64,000 bases of DNA from Porticoccaceae bacterium UBA4026 (GCA_002382445.1 DGAQ01000002.1:18652-82651), one strand, 5' to 3'; shown: positions 49,913-58,992, numbered from the stretch's first letter. Made by a program: numbers and translations. Notes: a model not told the origin generated them from the letters alone.

Positions 49913-50350
49913 TTAGTCATGGTACATTTTTTTCTGGAATTTAAAATCATAGGCATAGCTTGGCTCGCCATGATTAGGCTTAACGGTGATCTTAAAGGTT
50001 AAATAATCTTGATTTTCAAACTCAAAGGGCGCGAGATAATAGAGTGATTTCTCTTCTTTAACGGCCACAAACTCCAAGGTCTGACTTTGTTGCAAAATAT
50101 TGAAAACTTGGCCAGTGATCGTCGCGGGCGTGCCGATGGCTAGCTCTTCCATTACTGCGATATTAACCATGCCTTTCCCTTTGCCTCTGACAATATTGTT
50201 TATCACCGCAATATCGGGTTCGATAAAGGAGCTATTAAAGGCACTATAAAAAATTTTGTAGACGCCGTGCTGCTTATAAAGTTTATCTTCAAATGCTTCT
50301 CCCATCAGCGGCATGGCCAACAGCAAAGCTGTTAGAATGGTTCTTTTCAT
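49913..50350 (-). CDS. DUF4426 domain protein, exported
   Basis: A 145-residue protein with a signal peptide (LTALLLAMPLMGEAFE) and a beta-rich remainder. KQHGVYKIFYSAFNSSFIEP, VNIAVMEELA and the ending YDFKFQKKMYHD match DUF4426, a family found next to metW/rdgB in Pseudomonas and relatives. Function unknown. Confidence 0.88.
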   Translation of the reverse strand: MKRTILTALLLAMPLMGEAFEDKLYKQHGVYKIFYSAFNSSFIEPDIAVINNIVRGKGKGMVNIAVMEELAIGTPATITGQVFNILQQSQTLEFVAVKEEKSLYYLAPFEFENQDYLTFKITVKPNHGEPSYAYDFKFQKKMYHD

Positions 50351-50392
50351 CAGTTTGATCCTCGTTATGATTATTGCCTGACTATTAAAGCC

Positions 50393-50977
50393 TTATTTTG
50401 TCAGATGATAAACCGCTGTTTTGGTGAATAGGTTAGGAAAGAGCCTATTTAACCCGAGCAATGGGCTGCCGACAAAGGCTCTTCTCAATACTCTAATGTT
50501 GCGTTCAGAGCAGAGTGCCTCGAAGTCTTTATAAGTAAAAAGGTGGATATTGGGCGTGTCATACCACTGATAGGCAAGTTGCTTTGTTACTGGCATGCGA
50601 CCCTGCAGCGCGAAAAACACGCGAGTCTGCCAGTGACCAAAGTTGGGGAAGGTAACAATACAGCGCCTACCGACTCTTAGCATTTCGTCGAGTACTAAAT
50701 GCGGATGTCGCAAGGATTGCAAGGTTTGGGTCATTAGAACGGTATCAAAGCTCTTGTCGGCAAAATTCTCTAGCCCCCCGTTAAGGTCTTGCTCGATGAC
50801 GTTAAGACCTTTTCGAATGCACTGGTTAATAGAATCGGGGTCAATTTCCAATCCGTAACCTTGAACCTGATAGTCATCGATTAATGTTCGTAGTAGATCG
50901 CCGTCACCGCAGCCTAGGTCAAGTAAACGCGATTTAGGCGTGATCCATGCACCAATAGGGCCAATATCATCGCTCAT
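50393..50977 (-). CDS. metW: Methionine biosynthesis protein MetW
   Basis: SAM-fold protein of 194 residues that associates with MetX. SRLLDLGCGDGDLLRTL is the methyltransferase motif I and VLMTQTLQSLRHP lies further on. MetW partners are required for MetX activity in several bacteria. Start and metX stop overlap by four bases. Confidence 0.95.
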   Translation of the reverse strand: MSDDIGPIGAWITPKSRLLDLGCGDGDLLRTLIDDYQVQGYGLEIDPDSINQCIRKGLNVIEQDLNGGLENFADKSFDTVLMTQTLQSLRHPHLVLDEMLRVGRRCIVTFPNFGHWQTRVFFALQGRMPVTKQLAYQWYDTPNIHLFTYKDFEALCSERNIRVLRRAFVGSPLLGLNRLFPNLFTKTAVYHLTK

Positions 50978-52146
50978 AAAGAGTTAGCCTCCAACTCACT
51001 TGCAGCTCGACTAAGATAAATACCAAGGGCATTTTGGTATCGAGTATCAGGTAAAAGAAATGCGTCGTGCCCCTGATCAGATTCGATTCTGATATAAGAA
51101 ACTGCTTTGCCGGCACCGATCAAAGAATCGGTAATTTGTCTTGAGCATAGCGGTGAGAATCGCCAATCACTGCTAAAGGAAATAACTAAAAACTGGCATT
51201 TTGCTTGACTGAAAGCTTCAGTTGGGTCGTTGTTATAGTCTTGAGCTAGGTCAAAGTGATCGAGCATCTTGGTAATCAAGATATAACTGTTGGCATCAAA
51301 CTGCTGAGAAAATTTATCACCCTGATAGTTAAGATAATTGGCCACTTCGAATTCACCTAGCTCTTTTTCAGCGGTGCCTAAACCATCACTATTGACTAGA
51401 CGACCAAACTTTCGGCCAAGAGCGTCGTCAGATAAATAGGTTAGGTGCCCAATCATGCGCGCTAGCGCAAGACCCTGTTTGGGGCTGGTTTGATAATCTA
51501 AATAATGACCATCTTTGAATTCAGCATCCGATTGTATAGCGCGACGGGCAATTTCATTAAAGGCAATATTTTGTGCAGATAATTTCATCGCAGCAGCGAT
51601 AACAACAGCATGCTGCAATTTTTCAGGATAGGCCAAGGACCAGCACATTGCCTGCATTCCGCCCAAACTACCGCCTATTACCGCGGCCCAACAGTCTATT
51701 TTTAAGTGATCCATTAGATACTTTTGAGACTCAACCCAATCTCTGACCTGTATTGACGGGAAGTTTTTACCGTAGGGTTTTCCAGTCTCTGGGTCGGTAG
51801 CTGTGGGTCCTGTGCTGCCACAGCAACTGCCAATATTGTTTGGACATATGACAAAGTATTTATTGGTATCTATGGCTTTGTCTGGGCCAATGTAGTGATC
51901 CCACCAGCCTACTTTTCCATCTTTATCAATTCCGGCGGCATGATGGTCGCCGCTTAAAGCATGACAGATAAGAACTGCATTATTGCGCGCTTTATTGAGT
52001 ATTCCATAGGTTTCAAACACCAGCGAATGAAAGGGTAAAGTAGTCCCGCAAACTAAATCCATAGGCTTATTTATGACAGCTATTTGAGACGCAGTCGTGC
52101 CGAGTGGATGGTGAACGCTGAATGGCAGGGCGGTATCTGGTGGCAT
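50974..52146 (-). CDS. metX: Homoserine O-acyltransferase MetX
   Basis: Acylates homoserine in methionine synthesis, 390 residues. VFETYGILNKARNNAVLICH and ALSGDHHAAG lead to the nucleophile elbow VIGGSLGGMQAM, and the Asp/His pair is in SDWRFSP and ESDQGHDAFL. Whether the donor is acetyl- or succinyl-CoA cannot be told; relatives paired with MetW are often succinyltransferases. Confidence 0.94.
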   Translation of the reverse strand: MPPDTALPFSVHHPLGTTASQIAVINKPMDLVCGTTLPFHSLVFETYGILNKARNNAVLICHALSGDHHAAGIDKDGKVGWWDHYIGPDKAIDTNKYFVICPNNIGSCCGSTGPTATDPETGKPYGKNFPSIQVRDWVESQKYLMDHLKIDCWAAVIGGSLGGMQAMCWSLAYPEKLQHAVVIAAAMKLSAQNIAFNEIARRAIQSDAEFKDGHYLDYQTSPKQGLALARMIGHLTYLSDDALGRKFGRLVNSDGLGTAEKELGEFEVANYLNYQGDKFSQQFDANSYILITKMLDHFDLAQDYNNDPTEAFSQAKCQFLVISFSSDWRFSPLCSRQITDSLIGAGKAVSYIRIESDQGHDAFLLPDTRYQNALGIYLSRAASELEANSL

Positions 52147-52288
52147 AGTATTAAAAACAGCCGCTTGGTTTCGAAGATTTTTTAAGCATTAAGAGTACCA
52201 TTAGGTTAACGATGCGCAGTCATAATTATTGGTTATACCCTTTGCTGGATCAGGCCAGGCGCATGCTTAAATCAGGCGCCTCATTGAT

Positions 52289-52317
52289 AAGATATTACCC
52301 TGCGGTTAATAGGTCAA
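52289..52317 (-). promoter_or_regulatory. Possible promoter of metX
   Basis: On the minus strand TTGACC and TATCTT are separated by exactly 17 bases. Transcription would start about 130 bases before metX. I saw no SAM-riboswitch pattern in that leader. Confidence 0.4.
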
Positions 52318-52349
52318 TATCGGCATGATGGGCTAGGATAAAGAAAAAA

Positions 52350-52898
52350 TTAGATCAAACCATTCAGCATAGGTAATACCTGTCCCCGAATAAACATCAG
52401 CGTAAATATTGCCACCATGGGAGAAAGGTCGATCATACCAATCGGTGGAATGATATTTCTAAATGGCTTCATGTAAGGGTCTATTATTTGATTAACGACC
52501 CTCACCGTTGGATGGTTAGTGGTGCCTACCCAGCTAGAAATCGCCACAATGAGAATGCCATAAAAATAAATCTGGATTAAGCTGCCTAACAGCTGCAATG
52601 CCGCGACGAACAGGTACGTGGGCAATTGTTCAACTAAAACTTTTTCAAACCCTATCATTATAATAAAGAAAGACCACTTAATCAGAACGGCGCCTACCAG
52701 CGCTGCAGTATTGAATTTGCCGATGGTTGGAAATAACTTGTGTAGCGTCTCAACAACCGGCCCAGTGATTTTGAATATCGTTTGGGAAATCGGGTTTAAA
52801 AAATCAGCTTGCACTAATTGCAGCAATAGCCTGACTAACAGCACCGTGGCATAGAGATCAATGACTAACCTAATAATATTAATGGCACCATCGTTCAT
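52350..52898 (-). CDS. yggT: YggT family membrane protein
   Basis: Inner-membrane protein of 182 residues with two YGGT repeats. Each repeat has a helix pair followed by an amphipathic NPISQTIFKITGPVVE-type segment; the second reads VVNQIIDPYMKPFRNIIPP. Linked to osmotic or division functions in some bacteria but poorly defined. It follows proC by 27 bases. Confidence 0.92.
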   Translation of the reverse strand: MNDGAINIIRLVIDLYATVLLVRLLLQLVQADFLNPISQTIFKITGPVVETLHKLFPTIGKFNTAALVGAVLIKWSFFIIMIGFEKVLVEQLPTYLFVAALQLLGSLIQIYFYGILIVAISSWVGTTNHPTVRVVNQIIDPYMKPFRNIIPPIGMIDLSPMVAIFTLMFIRGQVLPMLNGLI

Positions 52899-52925
52899 CA
52901 GCTAACTCCCTTATTTAAAAATACG

Positions 52926-53741
52926 CTAATCTGAAAAATTTTCAGACATCTCTTCAGCCCGCTCAACTGCACTGGTCATAGCGCGCCGGAAAATAGTTTC
53001 CAAACCTTCCTTTTGAAAAGTACTTAGGGCTCGCTCTGTAGTGCCTCCAGGGGATGTAACTTGCCGTCTAAGTTCTGATGGACTACTGGTCGATTTTTTT
53101 GCCATCTGAGCCGCACCTAGGGCCGTGTGAGAAGCAAGCTCACGCGCTATTTCTTCAGATAAGCCTAGCTCTTGACCGACCTGTTGCATGATCTCCAAAA
53201 TCCGGAAAAAATAGGCGGGCCCGCTACCTGATAAAGCAATGACTGCGTTGATTTGATCTTCACGCTCAACCCAGCAACAGTAGCCAACAGATTGGAAAAT
53301 CTTGAAGACAATATCTTTTTGCGGTTCTGTGGCGAGCTGATTGGCAAATAGAGCTGTTGCTCCGGCTAAAACCAGTGAGGGGGTATTGGGCATAGCTCGT
53401 ATGATTGCTGCTGATGAGCCTAGCCAACCCTGAAGCGACTCTACGGAGATGCCTGCTGCTATCGACACTACGACGGCCTGATCTTTCAACGCTGGCGCGA
53501 GGGCCAGCGCTACTTTTCGCATAATTTGAGGTTTGACTGCCAGGACAACGACAGTTGCATTCGCCACAGCTGCCTGGTTATCTTCGCTTACAGCGACCCC
53601 AAACTCATGTTTTAGCTTATCTCTGCTAGTTTCGTTGGGTTCACTGACCAGAATATCACCGGGGTCAAAGCCGTTTGCAATCGTGCCTCCGACTAAACAA
53701 GAGGCCATGTTGCCACCCCCAATAAATACGATCGAATTCAT
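52926..53741 (-). CDS. proC: Pyrroline-5-carboxylate reductase
   Basis: Last step of proline synthesis, 271 residues. The Rossmann start is VFIGGGNMASCLVGG, then VVLAVKPQIM, RAMPNTPSLV and the C-terminal substrate motif LRRQVTSPGGTTERAL. Three bases separate it from yggS. Confidence 0.97.
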   Translation of the reverse strand: MNSIVFIGGGNMASCLVGGTIANGFDPGDILVSEPNETSRDKLKHEFGVAVSEDNQAAVANATVVVLAVKPQIMRKVALALAPALKDQAVVVSIAAGISVESLQGWLGSSAAIIRAMPNTPSLVLAGATALFANQLATEPQKDIVFKIFQSVGYCCWVEREDQINAVIALSGSGPAYFFRILEIMQQVGQELGLSEEIARELASHTALGAAQMAKKSTSSPSELRRQVTSPGGTTERALSTFQKEGLETIFRRAMTSAVERAEEMSENFSD

Positions 53742-53744
53742 ACA

Positions 53745-54449
53745 TTACCCTGCTGTTGCGTTTCTTGGGCCAAAAATATCGGTGCCCACCCTAACAATAG
53801 TTGCACCCTCAAGGATAGCGGCTTCAAGATCTGCCGACATTCCCATTGAAAGGGTATCCAGTTTTTGAGAATTGTCCAGTGACTGATTAATCTCGTCTTT
53901 TAGTTTACGTAATTGATGAAAGGGCCTGCGCTGTTCCTGTAGGTCTTTTCTAGCTTCGGGTATTGCCATTAGGCCGCGCAATTTTAAATTGGGTAGCCTA
54001 GCTATCTCAGCGATCAATTGTAGCAATTCACTCGACCCAAACCCCGCTTTAGTTGGTTCATTATCAATATTCACCTGCAAGCAAATGTTAAGCGGAAGCA
54101 TAGTTACGGGCCTCTGAGCACTTAAGCGCTGAGCTATTTTCAACCGGTCTATACTGTGCACCCATGCAAAATTCTCAGCTATTTGCCGAGTCTTGTTCGA
54201 TTGTATCGGCCCAATAAAGTGCCAATCTAAGGCTAGGGCTTTTAGCGCAGAAACCTTTTTAAGGGCCTCCTGAAGGTAATTCTCACCAAAACTTGTCAGT
54301 CCACAATCGACAGCGCGCTTTACTTGCTCGGGCGTCCTAGTCTTACTGACAGCTAACAGGGTTACGTCAGAAGCTGGCCGCTGAGCCTCGGCAGCAGCTA
54401 ATTTTAGCCGTGATCTGAGAGCCGTTATTTTGTCGCTTTGATCTTGCAT
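53745..54449 (-). CDS. yggS: Pyridoxal phosphate homeostasis protein YggS
   Basis: PLP-binding protein of alanine racemase fold, 234 residues from ATG 54449. The PLP lysine lies in LLAVSKTRTPEQV; GENYLQEALKKV and LSMGMSADLEAAI are the other conserved sites. An upstream GTG at 54476 adds nine residues. In Pseudomonas pilT adjoins this gene; here it is next to ruvX. Confidence 0.94.
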   Translation of the reverse strand: MQDQSDKITALRSRLKLAAAEAQRPASDVTLLAVSKTRTPEQVKRAVDCGLTSFGENYLQEALKKVSALKALALDWHFIGPIQSNKTRQIAENFAWVHSIDRLKIAQRLSAQRPVTMLPLNICLQVNIDNEPTKAGFGSSELLQLIAEIARLPNLKLRGLMAIPEARKDLQEQRRPFHQLRKLKDEINQSLDNSQKLDTLSMGMSADLEAAILEGATIVRVGTDIFGPRNATAG

Positions 54450-54491
54450 GGTCAGTATCTTTTTACCCTGTTTCACAATTAGTGGTTGGTT

Positions 54492-54953
54492 CTAAGGCTG
54501 CTGCCCTAAAGTAGGATCATTCAGCCAACTTTGCAAGATTAATGCGGCAGCAATATGGTCTATTTTTGTTAGATCGTGACTTCTTCCTTGCTGCCTTTCT
54601 GATTGTTCTCGTACAAATGATTTTGCTTCTCGGCTGGTGAGTCTCTCATCGACCATCTGCACATCGATATTAAAGCGTCCATGCAAACGGCGAGCGAATT
54701 TCCTGGCTCTACCACTCAACACACTTTCGCTGCCGTCCATATTTATTGGCAAGCCCACCAGCGCAATATTAGGCGTCCACAACTCAATGACAGCACCTAC
54801 CTCTGACCACTGCGGGACACCGTCAACGGCTTTAATGATGGCAATACCCTTCGCGCTATTAGTCAGAGTTTGGCCATAAGCTACACCAATTTGCTTTAGT
54901 CCAAAGTCGAAGGCCAGCAATGAAAAAGGTTTGTTGAGATCAGGCATGTCCAA
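54492..54953 (-). CDS. ruvX: Putative pre-16S rRNA nuclease YqgF/RuvX
   Basis: RNase H-like protein of 153 residues proposed to trim 16S rRNA ends. LLAFDFGLKQIGVAYGQ contains the first acidic residue, VGLPINMDGSES the conserved glycine-rich loop, and VDERLTSREAKSFV further acidic residues. It overlaps yqgE by 14 bases. Confidence 0.94.
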   Translation of the reverse strand: MDMPDLNKPFSLLAFDFGLKQIGVAYGQTLTNSAKGIAIIKAVDGVPQWSEVGAVIELWTPNIALVGLPINMDGSESVLSGRARKFARRLHGRFNIDVQMVDERLTSREAKSFVREQSERQQGRSHDLTKIDHIAAALILQSWLNDPTLGQQP

Positions 54954-55515
54954 TATCCATCGACAGCATATTAAGTTTTATGCCGATGGATGCTGCCGCT
55001 ACGTCGGCGCGCTTCCCACACTGAGTATTGAAGATGATAGCTGATTTGGCTGGGATCGTTAACCAGCTATTAGTCGTTAATTCTTGTTCCAATTGACCGG
55101 CATCCCAACTGGAATAGCCCAAAGCAATTAAGGCATGTTGAGGGCCTTTGCCGACAGCAATATCACTAAGAATATCCTTTGAGGCGGTTAAGCTAACCTC
55201 ATCTGAAATATCCACGGTAGACTCCCAACGTTGAGTGCTGGCCGGGTGCAAGATAAAACCGCGATCACGAGCAACCGGGCCACCATCTAAAATAAGATTG
55301 TCACCACAGCCATCGTGATAGTCTAAGTCCAGTTGTCTAAATATGGCGTTGACTGGAATATTCAACTCTTGGTTAATAATGAGGCCCATAGCCCCATCTT
55401 GGCTGTGCTCGCAAATGTAAACCACTGACCGAGAAAAGTTGGGATCACGAAGGCCAGGCATAGCCAATAAGAAGTGGTTTTTTAGACTTGTCACAGTTCT
55501 CTTTGGGATGTTCAT
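54940..55515 (-). CDS. yqgE: YqgE/AlgH (UPF0301) family protein
   Basis: A 191-residue protein from ATG 55515, which has GAGAG just upstream; a TTG three codons earlier is less likely. Family motifs: NHFLLAMPGLRDPNFSRSVV, GAMGLIINQ, GGPVARDRGFILH and YSSWDAGQLEQEL. AlgH affects alginate in Pseudomonas indirectly; the biochemical role is unknown. Confidence 0.95.
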   Translation of the reverse strand: MNIPKRTVTSLKNHFLLAMPGLRDPNFSRSVVYICEHSQDGAMGLIINQELNIPVNAIFRQLDLDYHDGCGDNLILDGGPVARDRGFILHPASTQRWESTVDISDEVSLTASKDILSDIAVGKGPQHALIALGYSSWDAGQLEQELTTNSWLTIPAKSAIIFNTQCGKRADVAAASIGIKLNMLSMDIGHA

Positions 55516-55584
55516 AGCTCTCAATATGAAGGTTTACTCATCGAAACTCAACACTAGAGTCAACGAGTCACTGAGTATTTTTTC

Positions 55585-56535
55585 TTAGACGCCCAACCGT
55601 TTCGCAATTGCGCGCATCAATTGATCGCCTATAGCGGTATCTTTGGCGTTGTCAATTTCACGAACACAGGTTGGGCTAGTTACATTAATCTCTGTGAGGT
55701 AATCGCCGATTACGTCTAAACCTACAAACAACAAGCCTTTTTTGACTAAGGTAGGCGCGATCTGCCGTGCAATCCAAAGATCTCGTGTGCTTAATGGTTG
55801 AACTACGCCACGCCCGCCGGCCGCAAGATTACCCCTAAATTCTCCTGCTGCAGGAATTCTGGCGACACAGTAGGGAACAACTTCCCCATCTATGACTAGT
55901 ATTCTTTTGTCGCCACTAAGAATTTCCGGCAAATATTTTTGAGCCATGATGGTTTTTTGGCCATAGTTAGTCAGTGTTTCGATAATAACATTGAGGTTCT
56001 GGTCACCCTGCTGTACTCGAAAAATTGAAGTTCCACCCATGCCATCAAGAGGTTTATAGACAACTTCTTTATGCTCCATTAGAAATTGTTTTAACAGCGC
56101 TTCATCGCGACTCACAAGTAGTGGGGGAGTGCATTGCGGAAACTCCGTCGCAAACACTTTTTCGTTACAGTCGCGCAAACTCTGAGGCTTATTAACTATT
56201 AATGTGCCGAGACGTTCCGCAGCCTCGAGGATGTAGGTGGAATAGATGAACTCACTGTCAAACGGTGGGTCTTTGCGCATTAAAATAACATCGAGATCAC
56301 CGAGGGGTTTGAAAGTACTATCACCTAGCTCATACCAGCTATTGGCATCGGCATGCACCTTAATGGGAGACATCTTTGCGCCAGGTCCCCTGCTGTCGAT
56401 AAATAGACTTTTTTGCTCCATATAAAACAGCTCATAGCCGTGATTCTGAGCGGCAAGCAACAAGGCTAGAGTAGTGTCTTTGTGGTAATTAATGGACCTA
56501 ATAGGGTCCATAACTACCCCGAGAAGTTTGCTCAT
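55585..56535 (-). CDS. gshB: Glutathione synthetase
   Basis: ATP-grasp enzyme that adds glycine to gamma-glutamylcysteine, 316 residues from ATG 56535. VMDPIRSINYHKDTTLALL opens the protein, RKDPPFDSEFIYSTYILE and KPLDGMGGTSIFRV are ATP-grasp elements, and EINVTSPTCVREID closes it. It is the upstream gene of the long minus run ending in hemW. Confidence 0.97.
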   Translation of the reverse strand: MSKLLGVVMDPIRSINYHKDTTLALLLAAQNHGYELFYMEQKSLFIDSRGPGAKMSPIKVHADANSWYELGDSTFKPLGDLDVILMRKDPPFDSEFIYSTYILEAAERLGTLIVNKPQSLRDCNEKVFATEFPQCTPPLLVSRDEALLKQFLMEHKEVVYKPLDGMGGTSIFRVQQGDQNLNVIIETLTNYGQKTIMAQKYLPEILSGDKRILVIDGEVVPYCVARIPAAGEFRGNLAAGGRGVVQPLSTRDLWIARQIAPTLVKKGLLFVGLDVIGDYLTEINVTSPTCVREIDNAKDTAIGDQLMRAIAKRLGV

Positions 56536-56566
56536 AATAACGATGCCTTTATGGATAAAATTCACT

Positions 56567-56671
56567 ATGATTGAGACCGCACAAGACCAATGGAACTGTG
56601 TTCTTGCTGCGGAAAATACCCAGTTCGCTTTATCTGGGCTCTATTCTCCGAATGCCAGCGATTATTAATGG
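56567..56671 (+). CDS. Very short frame between gshB and the pilT pseudogene, doubtful
   Basis: A 34-codon plus-strand frame from ATG 56567 encoding a peptide with ENTQFALSGLYSPNASDY at its end. There is no ribosome site. It could be a real micropeptide, a remnant of a gene lost beside pilT, or chance. Confidence 0.15.
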
Positions 56672-56730
56672 CGAAACAGAAATTAATAATTTAACAACTC
56701 ATTAATTCAGGTAATAAAGGAACTATTACT

Positions 56731-57557
56731 ATGAATCTAAGTGAGCCACTGCCGCTCAGTATAAAAGAAGGCGCTTCGGATTTACATCTTTCGCCAGGAC
56801 TTTTCCCTATTTTGCGAATTGATGGCGATTTACTTTGATCGGACTTGCCCATAATGCGTTCTGGTATTGTCAATAAACTCATATATGAGGTTCCTATTGA
56901 TCGGCAGATTGCTGTGGTAGACCCTATAAATTAAAATCGGACCTATCATATTCTGGCCATTGAGGACCCTATTGAGTATGTCCATCAAAGCACAAGATTC
57001 TTAATCAATCAGCGCCAGATGCATCGAGACATTGAGAGTTTTAGCCAAGCTTTGCGTGAAGATCCCGATGTGGGTGTGGTTGGGAAAATGCGTGATCTAG
57101 AGACTATTTGTCTGGCGCTGACTGCGGACTAAACGGGAAATTTAGTATTTGCTGCGTTGCACACCGCCTCGGCCGCTTTAACGGTGGACCGAATTATTGA
57201 TGTGTTTCCCTCCGCAGAGAAGGATATGGTTCGCTCGATGTTGTCAGATTCATTGCGGGCGGTGGCAACCCAGTCCCTGATGAAGCGACGAGTTGGCGGA
57301 CGAATTGCTGCACATGAAATTATGATTGGAACGCCGGCGATTGGTGATTTATGAGAGAAGATAAGGTGGCCCAGATATATTAAGAGCTTCAAACAGGGTC
57401 TAAATTTGGAATGAGAACCCTTGATCAGAGTGTAAGAAAGCGAGTGGAAGATCTGATGTTTACTCTTGAAGTCGCGAGAGAAAAATCGGTCTATCCGGAA
57501 TATTTTCAAAAAATAACTGAGGTAACTGGGACGGGTAACGCCGCCAAGAAGAAGTGA
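56731..57557 (+). pseudogene. pilT: Decayed pilT paralog
   Basis: One frame from ATG 56731 (AAAGGA upstream) stays recognisably PilT: KEGASDLHLSPGLFPILRID, then HILAIEDPIEYVHQ, MHRDIESFSQALREDPDV, MRDLETICLAL, RIIDVFPSAEKDMVRSMLSD and IAAHEIMIGTPAI. It is broken by stops at 56836, 56932, 57130 and 57352. A one-base loss near 57350 then shifts the frame, which continues as MREDKVAQIY, a stop at 57381, and a tail to TGA 57555. About 80 codons holding Walker A are missing. The product cannot be functional. It is PilT- rather than PilU-like. Confidence 0.93.
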
Positions 57558-57721
57558 GAAAAGCATTTTGCTGTTGTTGCCCAGGCGATAATACTTGGAT
57601 TCCACCCGTTCAGCTGAGGTGGCTCTACTCCTGTTATGGTTATTGTTAAGTACTACTGGGTTGTCAACCAATTGCTGAGAGTGTCGTTCTTAGAAAGACA
57701 ACTACCAAGGAGTTAAGTGTA

Positions 57722-58069
57722 ATGAATAAAATTATTGTTTTTATATTGGTATCTCTCGTATCTGTATCGGTATTCGCTGACCACCATAAAGGCGACAGAA
57801 ATAAGGGCGCTGGACCGGAGCGTGGCAGAGGAGATTTCTTCAAAGAGGCTGATCTCGATGGCGATGAAAAAGTATCTTATGCTGAGCATGAGGCGATGGT
57901 CCAAAATATGTCTGATAGAGGTCGTGCGCGCTTCCAAGAGATGGACTCGGATGGTGATGGCTTTGTCACGAAAACAGAAGCTCGCAAGTCGAGGGAAGGC
58001 AAAAAGAAGGGCATGCGAGAGAAAAGAAAGGCTATGGAAAATGAGAGGGAAACTTCTTCAGAAGACTAG
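57722..58069 (+). CDS. Small exported EF-hand protein
   Basis: A 115-residue protein with signal peptide MNKIIVFILVSLVSVSVFA and then a highly charged mature part. Two calcium-binding loops are visible: DLDGDEKVSYAE (residues about 45-56) and DSDGDGFVTKTE (about 76-87), each with the 12-residue D-x-D-G-D pattern ending in Glu. The C-terminal tail is Lys/Arg/Glu rich. AAGGAG precedes the ATG and a terminator follows, so it is a single-gene unit. Specific role unknown. Confidence 0.88.
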   Translation: MNKIIVFILVSLVSVSVFADHHKGDRNKGAGPERGRGDFFKEADLDGDEKVSYAEHEAMVQNMSDRGRARFQEMDSDGDGFVTKTEARKSREGKKKGMREKRKAMENERETSSED

Positions 58070-58093
58070 CAGATACGCAGTATTTTTAGTGTC

Positions 58094-58124
58094 AAAAAGG
58101 CCGCTTAATTAAGCGGCCTTTTTT
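58094..58124 (+). terminator. Terminator after the EF-hand gene
   Basis: Self-complementary AAAAAGGCCGCTTAATT / AAGCGGCCTTTTTT hairpin with at least ten paired bases and a T-run, about 25 bases after the stop. The A-run on the left makes it symmetrical. Confidence 0.92.
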
Positions 58125-58205
58125 GTTATTTTGCTCCTGCGCTAAGTCGCAGTATATAATGATTTCTAAATTCTACTTATGCTACTAACCGAACTTAGGT
58201 GTCCT

Positions 58206-58877
58206 ATGGTTGATTATTTAATTGCCCCTTCTATTTTAGCGGCTAATTTTGCTTGTCTCGGAGATGAGGTCGATAAAGTATTGGCGGCAGGCGCTGATAT
58301 TGTCCACTTTGATGTGATGGATAACCATTATGTACCTAATCTGACTATAGGGCCGTTGGTTTGTAAGGCATTGCGAGATCATGGTGTTACCGCACCGATT
58401 GACGTTCATCTTATGGTCAGTCCAGTAGATGACCTGATCAAAATGTTTGCTGATGCGGGTGCTAGTTACATTACGTTTCACCCGGAGGCAACTAATCACA
58501 TCGATAGGTCTCTGCAGCTAGTACGAGAGCTTGGCTGTAAGTCTGGGCTGGTGCTAAACCCTGGAACTGGTCTCGATACTACTCGGTGGGTGATGGATAA
58601 AATCGATATGTTACTGTTAATGTCCGTCAACCCAGGCTTTGGCGGTCAGGCATTTATACCCTCGACAATTGGCAAATTAAAGCAAGCCAGGGAAATGATC
58701 GATAGCAGTGGCTATGATATTCGTTTAGAGGTTGATGGCGGCGTGGGCATTGCCAATATCGCTGAGATTGCCGCCGCGGGCGCTGATACCTTTGTTGCGG
58801 GGTCAGCAATATTTAGTCAACCAGATTACTTTGAGGTGATTGCCAAACTTCGAGCAGAGTTGGCCACAGTAGAGTAG
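58206..58877 (+). CDS. rpe: Ribulose-phosphate 3-epimerase
   Basis: Interconverts ribulose-5-phosphate and xylulose-5-phosphate. From ATG 58206 the 223-residue TIM-barrel starts [15 protein letters not shown], then [17 protein letters not shown] with metal ligands, [15 protein letters not shown] (phosphate loop) and [11 protein letters not shown]. In Pseudomonas gph lies between rpe and trpE; here it is absent. Confidence 0.96.
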   Translation: MVDYLIAPSILAANFACLGDEVDKVLAAGADIVHFDVMDNHYVPNLTIGPLVCKALRDHGVTAPIDVHLMVSPVDDLIKMFADAGASYITFHPEATNHIDRSLQLVRELGCKSGLVLNPGTGLDTTRWVMDKIDMLLLMSVNPGFGGQAFIPSTIGKLKQAREMIDSSGYDIRLEVDGGVGIANIAEIAAAGADTFVAGSAIFSQPDYFEVIAKLRAELATVE

Positions 58878-58908
58878 TTTGGCTAGTAATAAACTAACTA
58901 GGTTTATT

Positions 58909-58940
58909 GCCGATGTAATATTGACTACAATATCACCGGC
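58909..58940. repeat. Imperfect hairpin between rpe and trpE
   Basis: Outer arms GCCG / CGGC and inner arms AATATTG-type with an ACTA loop form a bulged stem. No T-run follows, so it may be an mRNA 3' structure of rpe or part of the trp leader. Confidence 0.4.
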
Positions 58941-58992
58941 GATGGGGAGAAGGGCTTTGGGAAGCAACTGTTTTGTTCAATTTAATTTTAAT

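Noticed and set aside
52147..52349. SAM riboswitch upstream of metX
   Set aside because: No SAM-I or SAM-II core pattern or expression-platform hairpin was seen; only a promoter candidate and a repeated CAGGCGC.
56731..57557. Reading the broken gene as pilU
   Set aside because: Segments such as MHRDIESFSQAL, MRDLETI and AAHEIMIGTPAI follow PilT, not PilU.
58883..58901. TrpR operator-like CTAGT ... ACTAG repeat before trpE
   Set aside because: The half-sites are nine bases apart, whereas TrpR needs CTAG halves about four bases apart.
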